A stretch of 64,000 nucleotides of DNA from Brienomyrus brachyistius (taxonomy: Eukaryota > Chordata > Actinopteri > Osteoglossiformes > Mormyridae): assembly GCF_023856365.1 (NCBI RefSeq), contig NC_064543.1:5907952-5971951 (forward strand), in the 5' to 3' direction. The notes under the pieces are model-generated. The model had not been told where the DNA came from and made no database searches. It saw only the letters and a list, made by a program, of their open reading frames with translations. Shown here piece after piece: positions 13,151 to 25,900 of this stretch. The position numbers and the translations under genes are program-made. Within the stretch, counting starts at the first letter, position 1. Each line of letters begins with the position of its first letter.

Positions 13151-14173
13151 TACATTTCTGTTGGGGGAAAAGGAATGCAGTTATTTTACAGTTTTCTTCA
13201 GCAAAGGGAATTAATGGAATGATGATTCATACCTATTTAATGTGTTCCTGTTTTCTATGGGATGTTGATTACTGCTGGTGTATGTGTAGAATGTAGTCAT
13301 ATTTAAAAGTGTCCGAGTGTAAAATTGAACAACCCCGGATGTACGGTATTTGTATATAAACAAATCAGTATCCTGTCTGCTCAATGTCCTTCTTCATCTG
13401 GCCATTTTTACTTGGTGTATGTGGTTATAAGGTTTAATCGTCCAGCAGGAATTGTGCGTAGAGCAAGTAAGCCTATAGAAGCAGGCCTGCGGTTAAGGAG
13501 GGTTGGTTGTATGTGTCTGAGAATAGTGCTGTACTTGTGTGTGATTTTTTATTTTTATTTTGTAACATCCTCGTAAGTCTTCTCTGATTTTCATGCAGAT
13601 CGTTTTGCGTTGCTGTGATTTTCCCCAAAGCATATCTTTCTTTAAGTATCTAATCCTATATGTAATCCTGCAAGTTGCGGCAGGTTTGCCCTGGTAGTCA
13701 CTGTGCCTGCTTTGGCTTTAGCGTATGAGCATTTAGCCGACACAGTCTTCCCTGGCTGAGCGGCGTGTCTGCATCTTCTCACGCTCTGCAGTTACGGTCT
13801 GGGAAGGAATGCTGTCTGATACCTCTGTGGCATCAAAAAGAACCGCCTGGCATCTCCTGTGATACCAGTTTGGTGCAGGCTGTGAGCTCCGGGTGACAAG
13901 TCAGCCACCTCCGTGCCTGAAGTCGTATATTAATTATTATTATTATTATTATTATTATTTTTCTCTTAACCCGCGTTAGCGATTGCTAAAGAGGCCCACG
14001 CCGGCCCCAGAGGGCCAGTCTGGCTGTTGGATGCTTGGTTTTGATCTGAGGGTGGCTGCTGTTAGAGTGTCGGTCGGCGGGGGGGGGGGCGGGGGGGGAC
14101 TCCCTTCCTCGTGTGGCTGCCTGAGGACTCCCTTTTGGCTCAGCCGGCTAATTGCTGTTATTTTCTCTCACAG

Positions 14174-14617
14174 GTGGTGCCTTTCCATGTCAGACAGAAG
14201 GGTGGAGGCTTCTGCAGTCACTCACAGAGCCCCTGCTAACTAACAGAGGTGGGCAGTTCAAGCCGGACTGTTCCTGCCACAGACAAAGAGACCGCGATAC
14301 CCCTCCAGCTGCCTTCAGGTCGCCCCCCCCGGCTGCTCAGAGTTTCTAGGTTTAGGGGCACGGACTGCTCCTAAACGCCCCCCCCCCCCGAGACTTGGCG
14401 GTGCCCCACCGCTCTTCCCCTCACCCCCTGCGATGGCGCAGCATGACGCTGAGGGTCGCCTCGGTGGGCTGTGATGTCCGAGCCGAGCAGCCCCGGCGAG
14501 AGCCAGCGTGGCGCTCCCAGATTCTTCGTGGGCTGCGAGGACGATGACGGCGAGGGCTTGGGCAGCAGCATGAGGACGGACGCCGAGCTGGAGCTGTTCG
14601 AGGAGGAGGCCGATTCG
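14174..14617 (+). other. ppip5k1: PPIP5K1 leader plus first coding exon
   Basis: The acceptor TTTTCTCTCACAG ends at 14173, and the donor TCG|GTGAGA follows 14617. Coding runs from ATG at 14474 (48 codons, phase 0). The N-terminus [13 protein letters not shown], then [15 protein letters not shown] and an acidic end, matches the pattern of vertebrate PPIP5K1 (FFLGAGDEGLG in human). G at -3 gives the ATG an adequate Kozak context. The 5' exon boundary is inferred from the acceptor only. Three short upstream ORFs precede the start within this exon and are listed separately. Confidence 0.7.
14433..14474 (+). promoter_or_regulatory. upstream ORF overlapping the PPIP5K1 start codon
   Basis: An ATG at 14433 opens a 13-codon frame (MAQHDAEGRLGGL). 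Its TGA stop (14472-14474) shares its last base with the PPIP5K1 ATG (14474-14476), giving TGATG. A second ATG at 14443, in another frame, runs 34 codons into the coding region and stops at 14547. A third uORF, 14187-14243, lies upstream. If these bases are in the mature leader, the main start would be reached by leaky scanning or reinitiation. Translation itself cannot be seen from sequence. Confidence 0.6.
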
Positions 14618-17600
14618 GTGAGAAAGGCCGCCTGCCACAGTCCTCACACAGTCCGCGTTCGTAAAGCTCTTCCATTTCCGTAGCAGATTCATATTTTGCA
14701 TCAGTTAGCAGTGGCCTGTAGATTTAGGCTTCATCCCAAAACTGATTTCCTGGCGGCTCCCTTTGCTTCCTCCCACTATGACTCGCCGTCTAATAAGTTG
14801 AAAGTTCACAGAGCTGATGAACGAGTGAGCAAGGAAGGTAGCATGGACAAAAAAAGCAGTATTGGGACACACTTGCATCCTCGATGACTTACCATGGTCT
14901 TCCTGTATGTGTGAAGTCATCACAACTTTAATGCCACGTCATGTGTGGGTGTCACCAAGGCTGAATTTCTCTGCTAAGGATCCTCTCAGCTAGACTTCCA
15001 CACGCCCCCAGCGAAGGGGTGACTGATTGAAAATCAGCCCTTGATGACTGCCGGGGTGAAGGAAAGTCAGTGAAGGGGGTGCAAACAAGAGCCCAGGAGT
15101 CTGAGTTTTTCTTGGAAGTGGTTGGGGGGGGAGGGGGGCGCTGAGGTTACTGTGAGTCTCAGTGTGGTATCATTGATAACTCCTGACCACTGGGTGCCAC
15201 TGTGGTCTCCTGACACTGGTCCCATTACCTGCTACAGCCTCCAGAGCGGCAGATCGTGGTGGGAATCTGCTCCATGATGAAGAAATCCAAGTCCAAGCCG
15301 ATGACGCAGATCCTGGAGCGACTGTGCCGATTTGAGTACATCACCGTCGTCATCTTCCCGGAGGACATCATTCTCAATGAGCCGGTGGAGAAATGGCCCC
15401 TTTGTGACTGCCTCATCTCCTTCCACTCCAAAGGTAGCCCCTCCCCCCGGTCTACGCTATTGGCTGCGTCTCCGCAACGACTTGACCAATCACGACTCGT
15501 GCTGATATTTGGAGAGGAAACCCTGCTAAGAAATACCGCTTATGTATTTCAGTTATAAACACTGCAATGAGATTAATTCTGCTTCTTCAGTGGGTTAATT
15601 TATACATGGTATGACAGTGAAATTCTGTAAGAATATTCATTTAATCAGAAGGCAGAATCAAGGGCAGATTTTTAAGTCGATGACCAAATTAGGAGGTTCG
15701 GTCAGGGAGCATGTTTTTCGTGGGCAACGCAGTGATTTTGAGTCCAGTCTTCCAGTTTTTTGCTTTTTTCATTTGCATAGAGGGCTGTGTTTTTCGTCTA
15801 GATGCAACGTGATGTAGAAAAGCAGGGTTAAGTGTATCCCATGCGTTCTGAGGTCTTGGTTTGCAGCTCGTGTCTGTACATTTGTAGGGTTTCCTCTCGA
15901 CAAAGCCGTAAGCTACGCCAAGCTCAGACAGCCGCTCCTCATCAACGACCTGAACATGCAGTACTTCATACAGGACAGGTGAGCTGCTGCAGACAGCAAT
16001 GCGGCGTATGATCCGAAGGCTGCATTTGGCGAGTGCGATAGCGCTGATGACAATCCTGTCTGTTTGGGTGTTCCTCAGGAGGGAGGTGTACCGGATCCTG
16101 CAAGAAGAGGGGATCGATTTGCCGCGCTACGTCGTGCTGAACCGCGATCCGGACAAACCGGAGGGTGGGTGTCATGTCACCATGCTTTTTCTGAGGTGTC
16201 CGACGTGCCTGGAGCAGCTGTGTTTTGATACACAGACTGCTAGCGTTAGCTCAGATTTTTCCCTGGGGAAACGAATGTAAACAGAGTCCTGTAAACACAG
16301 CACCCGGGCGTCTTGTCACTGGCACTCTGGGTGAGCGTGTGAGTGCTGGAGGGGCACAGAGACACTTAATTTTTATAAATATCTCCCAGCTTCTCATTTT
16401 TTTCCACTTCTTTTCAATCAAAAATAAACTGTAGAGCCATCATTATTCGATTTAAACGCGATTACTGGATTACTAAGAAGCATCAATGAAGGTTTTCCTT
16501 CTGAATCACTCAGCAATGTACCAGAAGGTAGACGCATGTAGCCTATGAGGGTACAAGTGATTTCATTCACATTAAAGGTGAGTGATAATGCAGTCGTCTA
16601 AGTATTGTAAAGCAGGACTTAAATATCACCTCAGAACGACTGCAATGCAGGTATATCGTGAAAGGAGCCATTTGGGAAAATCAATCATGCGAGGTTAACC
16701 ATAGATATGCGGCGTTTAGCTACGCACCTGTCATCGCCTTGACTTAAATTATTTTGCATAATATACTTTCTACGATACCTGTATGCTAAAAAAACTGCTG
16801 CAAAAACTAAGATTAGCCTCGTCGTTTAGCCGCAACATCTTACATAATAGAGGGTTGCCAACATTGGTCAGCTGGCTCGCATCCATCCATTTTTGAAACC
16901 GCTTATCCTACTGGGTCGGGGGGGGGGGGTCCGTAGCATATCCCGGAAGCAATGGGCCCGAGGCAGGGAACAACCCAGGATGGGGGGCCAGCCCATTGCA
17001 GGGCACACTCACACACCATTCACTCCTATGGGCAATTTAGGAACTCCAATTAGCCTCAGCATGTTTTTGGACTGTGGGGGGAAACCGGAGTACCCGGAGG
17101 AAACCCCACTACAACATGGGGAGAACATGCAAACTCCACACACATGTAACCCAGGCGGAGACTCGAACCCAGGCCCCAGTGGTGTGAGGCAACAGTGCTA
17201 ACCACTGCACCACCATGCCACCCCGCTCGCATGAGATTTTCAATTCGAGAATGGAGAAATGTAGATTTTCTGTAAGATTTCTTGCATGAGCGTGAGAGTT
17301 AACAGCCCTGTGGCACATAAAGCACAAGCAGAGCTCATGCAAAACCAGCGGCAGCAAACTGTCAGCAGACTGATTTCATTTATTTATTTAATTTTACACA
17401 TAATCGATCATTTTCAGAATGAACCATCATTAAAATAATTCTTACTAAGCTTCATTTCCTGCGACTGGGGAAAAAAAGAGGTTTTAGTTCAGCTTATTGA
17501 AACTCGAAGCCAGCAGACTGTCGTGGTCCTTGAGATGTGACAGTTGCGTGTGCATGAAATGCCGTGCCGATATTAATATCATGCATTGTGCAAGCCTGTC

Positions 17601-19896
17601 GGGGTGGCAGAATGGTGTGGGGCGTCGCAGTGTTGCCTCCCCGCCTCTGTGTGGCTGCAGTTTGCATGTTCACCCTGCGTTGTGGCTTTTCTGCGGATCC
17701 TCTGGTTTTCTTCCACTGTCCAAAAACATGCAGCTTAAGTGAACTGGTGTGACTGACCGGATCTGCCACTGAGCTCCCTGCAGGGCTTGGCTGGTTCCAG
17801 GTGGGGAACCTGTTCCATGGAGAGCCGGTGTGGGTGCCCAGTTTTCGGGATGCCCTCTCAATCAGCCAATCATAGTGGGAGTTGAGAACCACTGTTTTAT
17901 TATTGGCTGATTGAGAGGTCATCCCAAAAACCCACACTGGCCTTCCATGGAACTGGTTCCCCACCCCTGATATAATCGACAGTGACAGCCTTAATAAACT
18001 GACTGTCTTACTTATCTCGCTTATCCTACTTAAGTATGACTCTGGGGATCTCTGTCTACTTTAAGTTAGTGACATTCTGTAAAATGCTTCCTGATTGGTC
18101 ACTTTTTTCGTTACGTTTTGGCCTTTAGAATAAGCAGTGCCATGATGGTGATCATACAGGCATGTTTTGAATTTGCGCCCACCCAGGATTTTCCCTAACT
18201 GGGGGCTCTAATTATCCCCCTCCCTCATCTGCTCTCCCATCTGTCAGAGTGCAACCTGGTGGAAGGTGAGGATCACGTGGAGGTGAATGGGGAAATCTTC
18301 CAGAAGCCCTTTGTGGAGAAGCCCGTTTGCGCTGAGGACCACAACGTGTACATCTATTATCCGACATCAGCCGGGGGGGGCAGCCAGCGGCTTTTCCGGA
18401 AGGTACCGCCTGCCGTCATTTTGAAAAGTGCAACAGAACATGAAGTGATTTATGTAATGGTTGGTATTACGCAACTGAATTTGAGTCTGGATTCATCTAA
18501 ACTTCCATAGCCGTAAAAGCCGAGGTGGGACCTGATTTTAATAGTCCACAAAACGTCAATCAGGCCCGAAAATAACAGGTGAATTCTGGCGAATGACCCG
18601 ACACGCATCACTTAGCACATGGGGTGTAGATCTAGGCATGCCTAAGTCTGTTCTTTATCCGTCTTGAGGATGTGGGACAGGATTCGTTTTACATTGCCAA
18701 AGTGATTTATTCCCACAAAAGGGGAAACGGTGCCTCTGTCAGGCGCTTTAGCTCTGCTCTGTGTAACTGTTAGCGTGCTTGCCCGAGGGGCTGTCCTAGC
18801 GTGTGCCTGCTCAGAAGTCTGCTGTGTGTAACCGTTAGGCTGCTTGCCTGAGGGGCTGTCCTAGCGTCTGCCTGCTCAGAAGTCTGCTGTGTGTCTCCCC
18901 ATGGGGACACAACCCTGCCTGACCTGCTGCTCCTGTTTAAAATGTTTTTTTTTTGTGTGTGTGTGTATTTGTAGAAAAGTTCAAAGTCAGTTTCAGAGCA
19001 GGCCAACCTAAGCACAGTTTATTGTAGTATTTATGATGCAAAAATTAAAATTTAAAGAACAGCCCATTTCCTTTGGGTTTTCCAGATTGGTAACACTTTA
19101 CTTAAAGCACCTGTGTATAATGCATTATAGATACCTTCATAATGTATTGTAATGCATTCAGAAAGTATTATAGAAATGGCTATAACTATTTTAAAAAAGG
19201 CATAACACATTATAAACGTTTATTGTGTATTATGAATGCTCTATGAAGCTCTCATTTATAATGCACTATAAATACCTCTTGCACTATAAATACCTGACTT
19301 GTGCTGATCATTATAATGCATTATGAAGGTATCTATAAAACATTTTAATGACTGCTTTAAGTTAAGTGTTTATTATGGATCTTACTGATGTGAAAGTGTT
19401 TTTGCTGTTAGTCTCATTCGTGTCAGCAGAGTGGTAAGTACCTGCAGTCTGCACGGCTGGCCGTACAGCAGGGGGTTGCTGCGGCGTTGCGTACGAATGT
19501 GACGGTGTGCCCCCTCCCCCAGATTGGCAGTCGTAGTAGTGTTTACTCCCCGGAGAGCAGCGTGCGCAAGACGGGGTCTTACATCTACGAGGAGTTCATG
19601 CCCACCGACGGCACGGATGTTAAGGTACATGAGGGCAACGGCTGACTCACTGGCTCTGTGGTAGTGTGTGTGTGTGTGTGTGTGCGTGTGTGTGTGGGTG
19701 GGTTGTGTATACAGTGTATATTACATTGTGGGGACCAGTTATTCTGGTTTTTTTGGGAACGATTTTTTTTCAGTATGCACAAGGGGAAACTCCGTTTTAT
19801 AAAAATGTGTTAAGGTTAGGGCTGGATAGGGGTTAAGGCTGTCTTTGTTGAGATTAGTGGTTTAATGAAAGGATTGTCCCCACAATGATATGAATA

Positions 19897-19987
<91 letters not shown>

Positions 19988-22900
19988 ATCCCTTCCTGAG
20001 CGCAGGTGTACACGGTGGGTCCCGACTACGCCCATGCCGAGGCTCGGAAGTCGCCTGCCCTGGATGGGAAGGTGGAGCGTGACAGCGAGGGCAAGGAGAT
20101 CCGCTACCCTGTAATGCTCACCGCCATGGAGAAGCTGGTCGCTCGCAAAGTGTGCCTGGCCTTCAAGGTGGGTGCTGTGAGCAGCTCGGCCAGCGACGGC
20201 AACACAGACGTTGTTCTCATGCACCACTCTGTCCGCCGCAGCAAACGGTGTGTGGCTTCGACCTCCTCCGGGCCAACGGACACTCCTTCGTCTGTGACGT
20301 CAACGGTTTCAGCTTTGTCAAGAACTCCATGAAGTATTACGACGACTGCGCCAAAATCCTGGGGTGAGGTCTGCCCGCTGCTTCCATTCTCTGTATTCCC
20401 CTGAAAACTCTGGTCTTATTGCCTCCTTCTCCCCCCCCCCCATCTTAAGGAACATCGTGATGCGGGAGCTGGCTCCCCAGCTCCACATCCCTTGGTCGAT
20501 CCCGACAGAAGCTGAGGATATTCCCATCGTGCCGACTACATCAGGAACCATGTGAGAGAACTGCTGCTCTACTGCCCCCTACAGACGTGTTTGGGGAATT
20601 ATACTTTCTCTCCCTTGAAATAATACATTTTGATTTGCCTGAAAAGCCCACAGTAGTCAGCGCGGCTTTCAAAGGCAGTACAGGCAGCTGGCTGTGGCGT
20701 CGATCGTCTTCTAGCTGCTTGTCAGGTCTGGTAACGGCTCCATCTATCTGCTCTGTCAGGATGGAGCTCCGTTGCGTGATCGCTGTCATCCGGCATGGCG
20801 ATCGAACCCCTAAGCAGAAAATGAAGATGGAAGTGAGGAATCCCATGTGAGTCCCTCCCTCTGAATACGTGTGTAATATGCACATATATTTCTGCAAACG
20901 GTTCTGTTCCTTTCTGGGTTTTTTTCCTCAGGTTTTTTGACATGTTCGAAAAATATGGCGGCTACAAGACCGGGAAGCTGAAACTCAAGAAACCGAAGCA
21001 GTTACAGGTCGGTGCGACTGACGAGGCGCGAACCTTACAGCTCCATTTAAATTTACTGGACGTTTTTCTCCAAAGTGCGAATGTCAGGCCTTGCAAGTAT
21101 AGGCACCGCATTTCTAAGGGATTAATGCTTTTCTGCAGCATTTCTCATGGTTTGAGAAATGACACATTAACACCCCCAGTGGGGTGGTTTGCCATGTGCC
21201 GTCAATCACAGCGTCGCCCAATCGGAGCCAATTAAATAACCGACCAGGGGGGTGGGCTGCACCGGGCAGTAATTGGTGCAAAATTATTCAGTAATTACTG
21301 AGGTGAGGCTCCGAAATGCACTGTATAAATACCACATGGTATAAATCACTGAGCGCTCCTGAGTAAATAAGATTCTGTCAGTACTGGGCCGCGTTTGGCA
21401 CGTACGACATTAAAAAGCGCGCCTTTGCCTCTGGGCCCTCTTCCCCAGGAGGTACTGGACATAGCCCGGGAGCTGCTGGCAGAACTGGGACAGCACAACG
21501 ACTGCGAGATCGAGGAGAAGAAGTCCAAACTGGAGCAGCTGAAAACCGTCCTGGAGATGTGAGTTGCACGCTGGCGGCCGAGCCAGAAATGGCACCGCGT
21601 GGCCCCAAGGGGGCGCTCTGCAAGTAGGGCAGCAGGTGGCAGGGTTGTGGTACCATGCAGGTTCCACGCAGGTCGCCGGGCCCCGTCCCAGGAGGACCAT
21701 TGCGTGTTTTATTTTAAGTGAGGTGCTTCTGCAGTGAATCGGTCGGATAAAACCCTCACTGTGTGTTGGGTGACGTCCCCCTGGTTCTGCATGTGTTTTT
21801 GTTTTGAGTTTCGTCGCTGAAATGCATGACGCATGTGATTTTGGTCACGTGCCAGGCTAGTCATTCAGGTACATCTCAGTGGGTTCCAGCTGACAGACAT
21901 CAGTCACCCCACTGGGAGAGTACTGCTGGTAACACTGTTAGGGCTGAGATTTAAACTCGGAGACCTCATTCCCCTCTGCAGTGTCCCTTTTCACGGTCCG
22001 TTGTGAGGACACCTCCGGAAGGTCATTGGCACACGTGTACTGTGGACACCTTCAGATCTTCAAACTTTTTTGTCGTCTTCTCTACAGGTACGGCCATTTC
22101 TCAGGAATAAACAGGAAAGTGCAGCTCACCTACCTTCCCCACGGCCAGCCCAAGACCTCCAGCGAGGAGGAAGGTGACGAGTCACAGTGTTCAGTCAGAC
22201 CCTTGTTTTTTTGACATCTTGCTACACCTTGAATCATGAAATACATGATGTATGAAATATTAATGTGTCATAACCGTTCCTGTAGAAATTCAACGTGTCT
22301 CTCTCTGCCTGTCTGAGTCTGCCCCTCCGTCTTACACCCAGACACGAGGAAGGACGGACCCTCTCTGCTGCTGGTGCTGAAGTGGGGGGGGGAGCTGACC
22401 CCCACAGGACGGGTACAGGCTGAAGAACTGGGCCGGGCCTTCCGCTGCATGTACCCGGGGGGCCAAGGTATGGGTACTCTTACGCCGCAGATGTGTGCTG
22501 TGCAGTCATGGTTAATGTGCGGGGGAAAAGGGTCACCCCCCCCCCACCGTCTCCTGGGAGACACACAGGTGCTCAGAGTGTGAGGGAGGGGGGAGGGATG
22601 AAGAGGAGGTCAAAGGTCAGCAGCTAAAACGAGCCGCGGTAATTCTGTCTCTCAGACGTATCAGATAAGCCTCTCAGTGAGCTTTCCTCTATGTTACTGG
22701 CTTATCAGACCCGTCAGACAGGTCAAGATAAAAGCATTATGTTTACCACAAGTGTGTATTTCCTTCCCACCCTCAAATACCTCGATCAAAGACCATTATT
22801 AGCCAGCATTAAGGTCAGTTCAACAAGCTCATATGAGTTTTATGGCTGTTTCAAGGACCAGAAACTTGAAATTGTGTAGAATGTGGAGCATATTTAGGGG

Positions 22901-25900
22901 CCTTAAGAATAAGTAAATTTAATTTGTTCGGGGAAAAGGACCATTTCCTTTAAAAGCTGACTTGCACTTTGGTTTTGTTCATTAACTTTTTTTATTGTGG
23001 TCATTAGGGGCTTGCTGCATGAAACAGTGTAGAATTTCATTAATGGTTATTAAAATCCTTAATAAGCTGTGTAATAAAATTACCATACATAGTAGTACGT
23101 TTTATAATCAGGAAGAGATTGTACACAGTGATCTAATTATGACTACATTCTGACTTGGAGAGGTGTATTCCATAGTGTTTTAAGGGTTAGGGGTCTATGG
23201 CCACAGCCGGGAGGTTGTGGGTTCAAATCCCATGGCTGGCAATGCTCTTAAGCCCAGTTGGACCAGGGATAGTGGCTGACCTGATCTTTTGTGTTAATGT
23301 GTAACTAACATACGTCCAAAGTTCTGAGGTGTTACATGTTATTGTCGATAAGTCCTTGCCATTCATGCTAAATTAAATAATTTGTATAACCCTGTTATTA
23401 TTGGCCGCAATTAATACTGCCCAGTCCTCAGTGTTACATTCTGCGCAGCCCACCGCGGTATGAGCGGGTCGACGGTGGTACTGGCTGGAGCTGAGGAATG
23501 TAATTAACGTTTTCGTGCCTCTCTGTACTTTAACACTGTGAAAGGTCAAGACACTAAGAGGTTAATGGGCTCAAAGACCGACGGCCCAGCTGGTGTTGCA
23601 TCAGAACGCTGAGATTCAGATAATGTAGCTTTTTTTGGGGCGTGTGATTTATCTTAGAGGCATCCTGTGGCTTTTGGGTCCGTTTTTCCCATCCGAGGAA
23701 ATGCTGAGTCTGGCTGGCAGGGAAACAGGATTGGCTTTGGCCTCCTTTCTGCGTCATGATAGTTGCCTTAAGCTCGGACTGGTGGCACGGATGCTGTCAT
23801 GCCGTCTCATGGCGTCCGCCGTGTGCGGTTCCTTCCTCCTGTCACTGCGGCTGCCCCCGCCTCCCTCCATCCCTCTGTCTCGGATGAGCGCTTCCCTTTC
23901 AGTACTGCCCGGTGGCACGACTCGTACCCGTGGCCCTTGGCGCCTGACGCTCGGCTCCCTTTGCTAGCCGTCTTTCCAGCCCAGCTCCCCTACGCTTGCT
24001 GGCCACTCCAAAGCGCTTCGGCTGCCCCTGACTGCCCCCTGCTGGTTGCCCACTGCGCTGCACGACAGATGCGTGCTCACGCTATGGGGTATCATCCCTC
24101 CTTAAGTGACTGGATCGTGAACTTGGTACATGAATCCGGTTTATAATTCCAGTTAAAATCGAGGCAATGAGATAAAGGCACTGTGGTTGGGTTTAAAGTG
24201 GCACTCCTTAACATGCTTGCTTATTAGAAGAAATATACGCTTTCCTGTCAGCCATGGTTATCTGCAGGAGACTCTGGGGGGGTGGGTCTGCGAATATATG
24301 AATGATGTGAGGCTACCGTGTGGAGCAGCATCAGCCGTCCTGTTTAGGGTGGTGTATGATGATGATAATGATGCGCCCCCCCCCGCTCCGCCCCCCAGGG
24401 GACTATGCCGGCTTCCCCGGCTGTGGTCTGCTGCGACTGCACAGCACATACCGGCACGACCTGAAGATCTACGCCTCGGACGAGGGACGCGTACAGATGA
24501 CGGCGGCCGCCTTTGCCAAGGTGACCAGGAAAATCCCGTCTCTGTAAAAGTCGCCGTATTCGAAACGGATCCCTCATGAACGGCGGGGGCCGTCTGCGCA
24601 ATTCCAGGGACTGCTGGCCCTGGAGGGGGAGCTGACGCCCATCCTGGTGCAGATGGTGAAGAGTGCCAACATGAACGGGCTCCTGGACAGCGACAGCGAC
24701 TCGCTGACGGGCTGCCAGCACCGTGTGAAGGCTCGCCTGCACGAGATCATGCAGAAGGACCAGGACTTCGGCGAGGTGGACTTCGAGAAGGTGGTTCAGG
24801 CTCGCCTCCTTTGCCGCTTTAGCGTACCCTCCGTCTGCAGTAACCCTTTTTTGTTGGGTGTTTTATTTTAGTTTTATATTTTCAGTTCTTTATTTCAGTT
24901 CTTCAAAATGTTGCCTTCGGGGTTTAGTTTTCGTTTAACGATAATCCTGGTTGAAAGAGAATCAGGTGGCGAAAGGGCAAGTTTCCCGTAGCAATCCGGC
25001 GTCCTTCAGCAGCTCGTGATGATCGAGGCGTTTTCTTTTGCTTTTCTTCCCCCAGCTGGCTCCCACTGCCAGTCCTTCTCTGGTGAGTTCCATGAAGGTC
25101 GTGACGAACCCAGTGAAGACCTGCGACCAAGTCTACACCCTCATTCAGAGTCTGACCTCGCAGATCCGCAGGAGGCTGGAAGACCCCAAATCAGCAGGTG
25201 TGTCTGTTTTTAGCTTCCTCTGTCCGCTGTTTGCCCCAATTCACGCCTCCTTTGAATGTGGAACGCCGTTCAGTGGCTCGGCTGGATAGACTGTTTAACC
25301 GGCCGGACGGTCTTTTCCCTCTCCCCGTCCCACGGCCAACCCCTCCCAAAGACCTGCAGCTCTACCACAGCGAGTCCCTGGAGCTGATGCTCCAGCGCTG
25401 GTCCAAACTGGAGCGGGACTTCCGCATGAAGAATGGACGCTATGACATCAGCAAGATCCCGGACATCTATGACTGCATTAAGTATGACGTGCAGCACAAC
25501 GCCTCCTTGGGCCTGGAGGACATGCAGGAGCTCTTCCGGCTGTCCAGGGCCTTGGCGGACATCGTCATCCCACAGGTCTGGATGTCCACCCAGTTCCCGA
25601 GCATCACAGCTCCTTAAACCCCTCCCCCAATTCACCAGTCTGTCCTCCTTTCCAGGAGTATGGCATCAATAAAGTAGAAAAGCTGGACATCGCTTATGCT
25701 TACTGCCTCCCACTGGTTAAGAAGATCCAGCTGGACCTGCAGAGGACTCACGAGGACGAGTCCGTCAACAAGTTACACCCTTTGTGAGTGTTATACGCCG
25801 GTCCAACAGCAGGATCTTCAGAGGATTCCAGGGTTTCTTCGCTCTCTTTTGACCTTTTTATTGGGTGTCAGGTACTCCCGTGGAGTGATGTCACCTGGGC

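Larger units (their letters stand above)
10875..14173 (+). other. PPIP5K1 leader introns, repeats only
   Basis: This stretch runs from the putative non-coding exon 1 donor to the acceptor before the start-codon exon. It holds a long TG microsatellite (12811-12897), an ATT tract (13931-13957) and a SINE-like fragment (12960-13150). Further non-coding leader exons may exist, for example after the acceptor-like TATACAG at 11785-11792, but the sequence does not settle this. Confidence 0.5.
15238..20551 (+). other. ppip5k1: PPIP5K1 ATP-grasp kinase module (8 exons)
   Basis: These exons encode residues about 49-387. Landmarks in order are [19 protein letters not shown] and then [17 protein letters not shown]. 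Next come [19 protein letters not shown] (nucleotide-binding lysine region) and [19 protein letters not shown]. The module ends with [19 protein letters not shown]. Asp331 in SFVCDVNG corresponds to the family's catalytic metal-binding aspartate (D332 in human PPIP5K1, by my alignment). No key motif is broken. Introns hold a tandem duplication (18761-18890), fold-back elements (17798-17970 and 19089-19370) and two TG microsatellites. The exon starting at 20006 follows only 19 bases after a long TG run. Confidence 0.93.
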
